Positions 60,991-64,000 of a DNA stretch of 64,000 bases are shown piece by piece (positions within the stretch are counted from its first letter, which is position 1; the number at the start of each line of letters is the position of its first letter). This stretch comes from Cardiocondyla obscurior (Eukaryota > Arthropoda > Insecta > Hymenoptera > Formicidae). Below the pieces are notes generated by a model. That model did not search any database. It was given only the letters and a program-made list of their open reading frames with translations, and was not told the origin of the DNA. The translations under genes and the position numbers were made by a program. The DNA lies in assembly GCF_019399895.1 (NCBI RefSeq), contig NC_091865.1:2733001-2797000 (forward strand). The letters run 5' to 3'.

Positions 60991-61416
60991 GCTCCGTAAC
61001 TACGCGTATTTCCGGCCGCGGATAGGAAGTTTTCGCATTCGCATAAGTGTCGACGTCGTCGACTCGGGAACGGGCGATTTTTTTCCGTACTTCTGTCATT
61101 CCACTCGTCGTTTTGTCCTCCGTTTCGTGCTTCGAAAAAGTACTTCGGAGCGACAAGGTTATGTAGCCGGCCGGCGCAGCGCGCGCGAAGCGTCCCGGCG
61201 TGAATTAAGCCGCGTATTACTCGGGCATTTTCGATACCCGGCTCCCATTAAAATATTCTTCGCCCGGTTCCGCCAACTGTCTTTGTCAGTGTTAGATCCG
61301 CACCTCGCACGTCTTCTTCGGTTCTTATCCCGTTCGAGGAAGGGACTTTCGAGGAGCTTGAGGATGACAAAGTGCGCGGGGAACATTATATCGACCTGTC
61401 TCGTTCGTCGCTTAGT
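60991..61416 (+). promoter_or_regulatory. CpG-rich block ending in a strong donor; candidate promoter and first non-coding exon
   Basis: A CpG-rich block ends in AGT|GTAAGT (GT at 61417), matched 73 nt downstream by ATATTGCAG (ending 61489), which is a typical short insect intron. An initiator-like TCAGTG lies near 61,287. An open frame covers the block but has no ATG start and is Arg-rich, so I treat the exon as untranslated. Confidence 0.3.
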
Positions 61417-61489
61417 GTAAGTTTCGTTCCGTTCTATCGAGGAGAAATGATCGAAGGATCAAATGCTTAGACTTTGCTTTATATTGCAG

Positions 61490-61668
61490 TCAGTTCGTTG
61501 TCTCGAGATCGAGGACGACTCGAGGGAAGACACGGCGCGGTGGAAGTGAGCAATGCTAGAAATAAAACAGAGCAGTATAATATGTTGAGAATAATCCAGA
61601 ATATCGCCACGGAAAGAAAGCAGGACGAAAGACTGGAAAATAATCTAACCTAATCGGGAGATACAAAG
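61490..61668 (+). other. Candidate 179-nt non-coding exon
   Basis: Bounded by TTGCAG on the left and CAAAG|GTAAGT on the right, both near-consensus. The interior has stops in all frames, so it would be a 5'-UTR or non-coding RNA exon. It points to a plus-strand gene continuing to the right, possibly out of the window. No transcript evidence is available. Confidence 0.35.
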
Positions 61669-62554
61669 GTAAGTGAACCGACAACACGCCGTTGATTATA
61701 GATCATTTAATTGTAATTATCTGAAAAAAATTAATATAATTAATTAATGTCTGAATTTAATAACGTGTGTGAAGCGCGCGCTCTGTAATTTTTAGTAAAA
61801 ACAAAAATTGATGCGCCTCTAATGAGTAATATATTAAATGTGTTACGTTGCGAAATATATATTATCTATTTTATCATCTCTCTCCTTTTTTTAAGGGTCA
61901 ATTCTCGATTGAAATGTAGCGCGTTTATCTGTTACGAAAAATGTTCCGTACATGTTGATCGTTCTGTACAGTAGGTCAGATTTCTCATTTAGGAATGTCG
62001 TGGGAGTTCACATTACGTCTTGCTTCCACGGATTCGTGCAATGTCGCTGAAATATTTGTGAAGTGCTTTGAATTTCAGGAATATATGTCGTTAAACCCAT
62101 GATGATTCTCTATGAAACTATCGCCATTCGTTACACGAAACATAGCGTACGACATTTTACTGAACAAACAGTACTAGAATTTATAACGTTGGCCGATTTT
62201 CTACGGACCATTAGTTTATTATTTCTGCGATAAGGGAAGTCAAAATAAAAAAAAAAAAGGAAGAGAAGAAAAAAAAAATCAGGCTAGTAGAATGTTCAAG
62301 TCGTAAAAATCTAATGAAGCAATGCATCGCCGGTTTGTTTTCTCCTTGGTGCACATTGTAATAACGTCGTTTTACTAAACTATAAAAGAAAAAAAATATA
62401 TATCTATATATGTAAAATCTAGCGGAGAACAATCAGTATCATCATTATTATAAAACATTGCTAACACCGAGTGCCACATATTACATTCATAAACCGTTTC
62501 TCCTTAAAAGAGATATACTCCAGACCTTCGTCAAACTTTTGTCTTTTTTTTTAG
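61669..62554. other. AT-rich candidate intron
   Basis: Begins with the GTAAGT above and ends TCTTTTTTTTTAG at 62,554. Contains A-rich runs near 62,248-62,278. No coding exon seen. Confidence 0.3.
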
Positions 62555-62680
62555 CGAACGCTCAAAGTAATCCGGATGTCCGGATAGAGTTGAACTTCTC
62601 TCGAGTTCCCCGTGCACCGCGGTCACCGCCGGGCGTCGACTTTCGAGGACGAGGAAGAGGAGGCGAAGGAGAAACGCGGC
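62555..62680 (+). other. Candidate third non-coding exon
   Basis: Starts after a strong polypyrimidine-AG and ends at GGC|GTAAGA. It contains only a two-codon ATG frame (ATGTCCGGATAG), so it would be untranslated. A second possible donor is CGTG|GTACGT near 62,718. This is weaker than the exon at 61,490. Confidence 0.2.
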
Positions 62681-64000
62681 GTAAGATCCAGCAGGACGGC
62701 GGAGCGCATTAGTCGCGTGGTACGTGGATCGGGTGACTCAGAGATTCCTGGAGCCAGACTGACAAGCGAAATGGGTCAGGGAACGTGGTGCACTTAATAA
62801 AGGCGAGATAGCGCACCGGGCCCCCGCGATTATCATATGAATTGGTGAGCACCGTCCGAAAAGGAACACCGTCGGCTGCGTGGCCGCGAAGGCGCGCTCG
62901 CGCGCGCGCTTATTGTGTGTGGTCCACGGACGTATGCGTGTGCCTGTCATCAGCTGTCAGCGGCGGCCAGCTTGACGAGCCATCGCTCACCTCACTGTCA
63001 ACGGGTTCTCCGCATACGTAGGCACGTACACATTGTACGTACACGCGCGCCCGAGCGACGGGCGCGTACGCCAGCGTGCGTTCACGCGCGTGCGTTGCGC
63101 ACGTTCCACGCAACCGGTTTCACGGCTGCCGCGACATCATCTTACAGAGGCTCCCCGTCTTGCCGCTTTATCGTTTTCCGCTAATTTGATTCCGGACTCG
63201 ATCCTTCGGAGGATAGGCAAATTAGGCAGCCAAGAATTGAGAGATCCCGCCGTTTCGGGTCAACATCTTAATTCTCTCGCGAGAAAGTCAAGCGTCGAGA
63301 GCTCGAGAATTTTATTTTTTATTTAACATTTTTTTATTCCGTTATGTTACGCTTTAATTAATTATTTTTATATGTATATATATATTTTATATTTTTAGTT
63401 TTTTGGTAATCTAATTACAGCATTTAATTTTGTATTTATGTATTTTTTTGCGATGAAAGATTACTTTTTTAAATGTTTTACAATGTTTCTATTAGAAGCG
63501 TAAGAAATGTCTAGCTTTTACATTACAAAGTTTTTTTACGATACTCTATTGCGAGATATAATTTTATCCGAAATAATGCATAGGTTTTTGGAACTAATCC
63601 AGCCATGTAAATATTCATTTTTTCGTAGTTAGAATATTGTCCGATTTAAGTAAAGCGACTGCTCCGCGGCTCGCTCCTTGTGTGGCCGAGCTTGGGAGCG
63701 GAAAATCGAAACGGAGATAGCGAATTACCTTGACATCAATCACGCGTTGCCAAAAAGGAAAGGAACGTTATCAAGCCGGCGCGACGCGTTAATTTAATTA
63801 CCCGCTCCGATCGCGATGCTAATTGTATCTCCCGGTATTTGTCGTTAATGCACGTCTCGAGAAACTGGCTGCATTGAGTCGCGAAGGCTTAACGATCCCA
63901 GCGAGGTAAATAAAGAAATACCAGCGGCGGCTATAAATATTCGACAGTATGTATGCGTGAATCGCCGCGGCGCAGCGAAAGGGTTAAAGTCGTAGCCAAG
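62681..64000. other. Right-edge non-coding stretch
   Basis: A CpG-rich part to about 63,300, with a CG dinucleotide run at 62,892-62,909, then AT-rich sequence with TATATA words near 63,372-63,395. No gene recognised; overlapping frames at 62,915-63,326 are attributed to composition. Confidence 0.6.

Noticed and set aside
60989..61420. 143-codon plus-strand frame ending at a strong donor
   Set aside because: Starts at TTG and is Arg/Ser-rich; splicing to 61,490 keeps it open for only about 24 more codons before a stop, so an untranslated exon is the simpler reading.

Overview
This is nuclear DNA from an insect, most probably a hymenopteran and perhaps an ant; the group is inferred, the species cannot be told. 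The reasons are split genes with GT-AG introns, many of them 70-120 nt, AT-rich stretches alternating with CpG-rich ones, abundant A/T homopolymers, and three genes whose spliced products are clear animal orthologues. There are no operons, ribosome-binding sites, CRISPR arrays or bacterial features, and no tRNA or rRNA was recognised.

Layout. From 1 to about 12,990 there is no convincing coding exon. I read this as upstream or 5' intronic DNA of cap'n'collar, with two candidate promoter islands (about 4.1-4.7 kb and 8.4-9.96 kb) and a perfect Maf/CNC recognition sequence at 10,628. From 12,997 to 14,973 lies cnc, the Nrf2-family CNC-bZIP factor: six exons, 414 residues in the form visible here. 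After its AT-rich 3' region comes DPCD (17,677-18,698, four exons, 202 aa), a cilium-linked protein with an RFX X-box 44-56 nt before its ATG. Next, in the same orientation, is DUSP11 (19,267-52,987), an RNA 5'-triphosphatase of the cysteine-phosphatase fold. Its nine exons total only 1,224 nt but are spread over 33.7 kb, with introns of 12.7, 10.2 and 5.1 kb.

Inside the 10.2-kb DUSP11 intron, on the minus strand, is a four-exon gene (41,218-42,201, 178 aa) that I do not recognise; one of its introns is GC-AG. Convergent with DUSP11 is another unrecognised small minus-strand reading frame (53,530-53,928), whose only good ATG is separated from it by a 14-A homopolymer and is one base out of frame. 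From 54 to 64 kb no coding exon is convincing, but properly spaced splice sites at 61.4-62.7 kb suggest non-coding first exons of a plus-strand gene starting near there and continuing off the right edge.

How it fits together. cnc, DPCD and DUSP11 lie head to tail but act in unrelated processes (stress/developmental transcription, cilia, RNA 5'-end processing). The large DUSP11 introns may hold regulatory DNA for neighbouring developmental genes; that is inference. The most testable observations are the X-box at DPCD, the Maf/CNC site upstream of cnc, the nested gene, and the small gene interrupted by a homopolymer.
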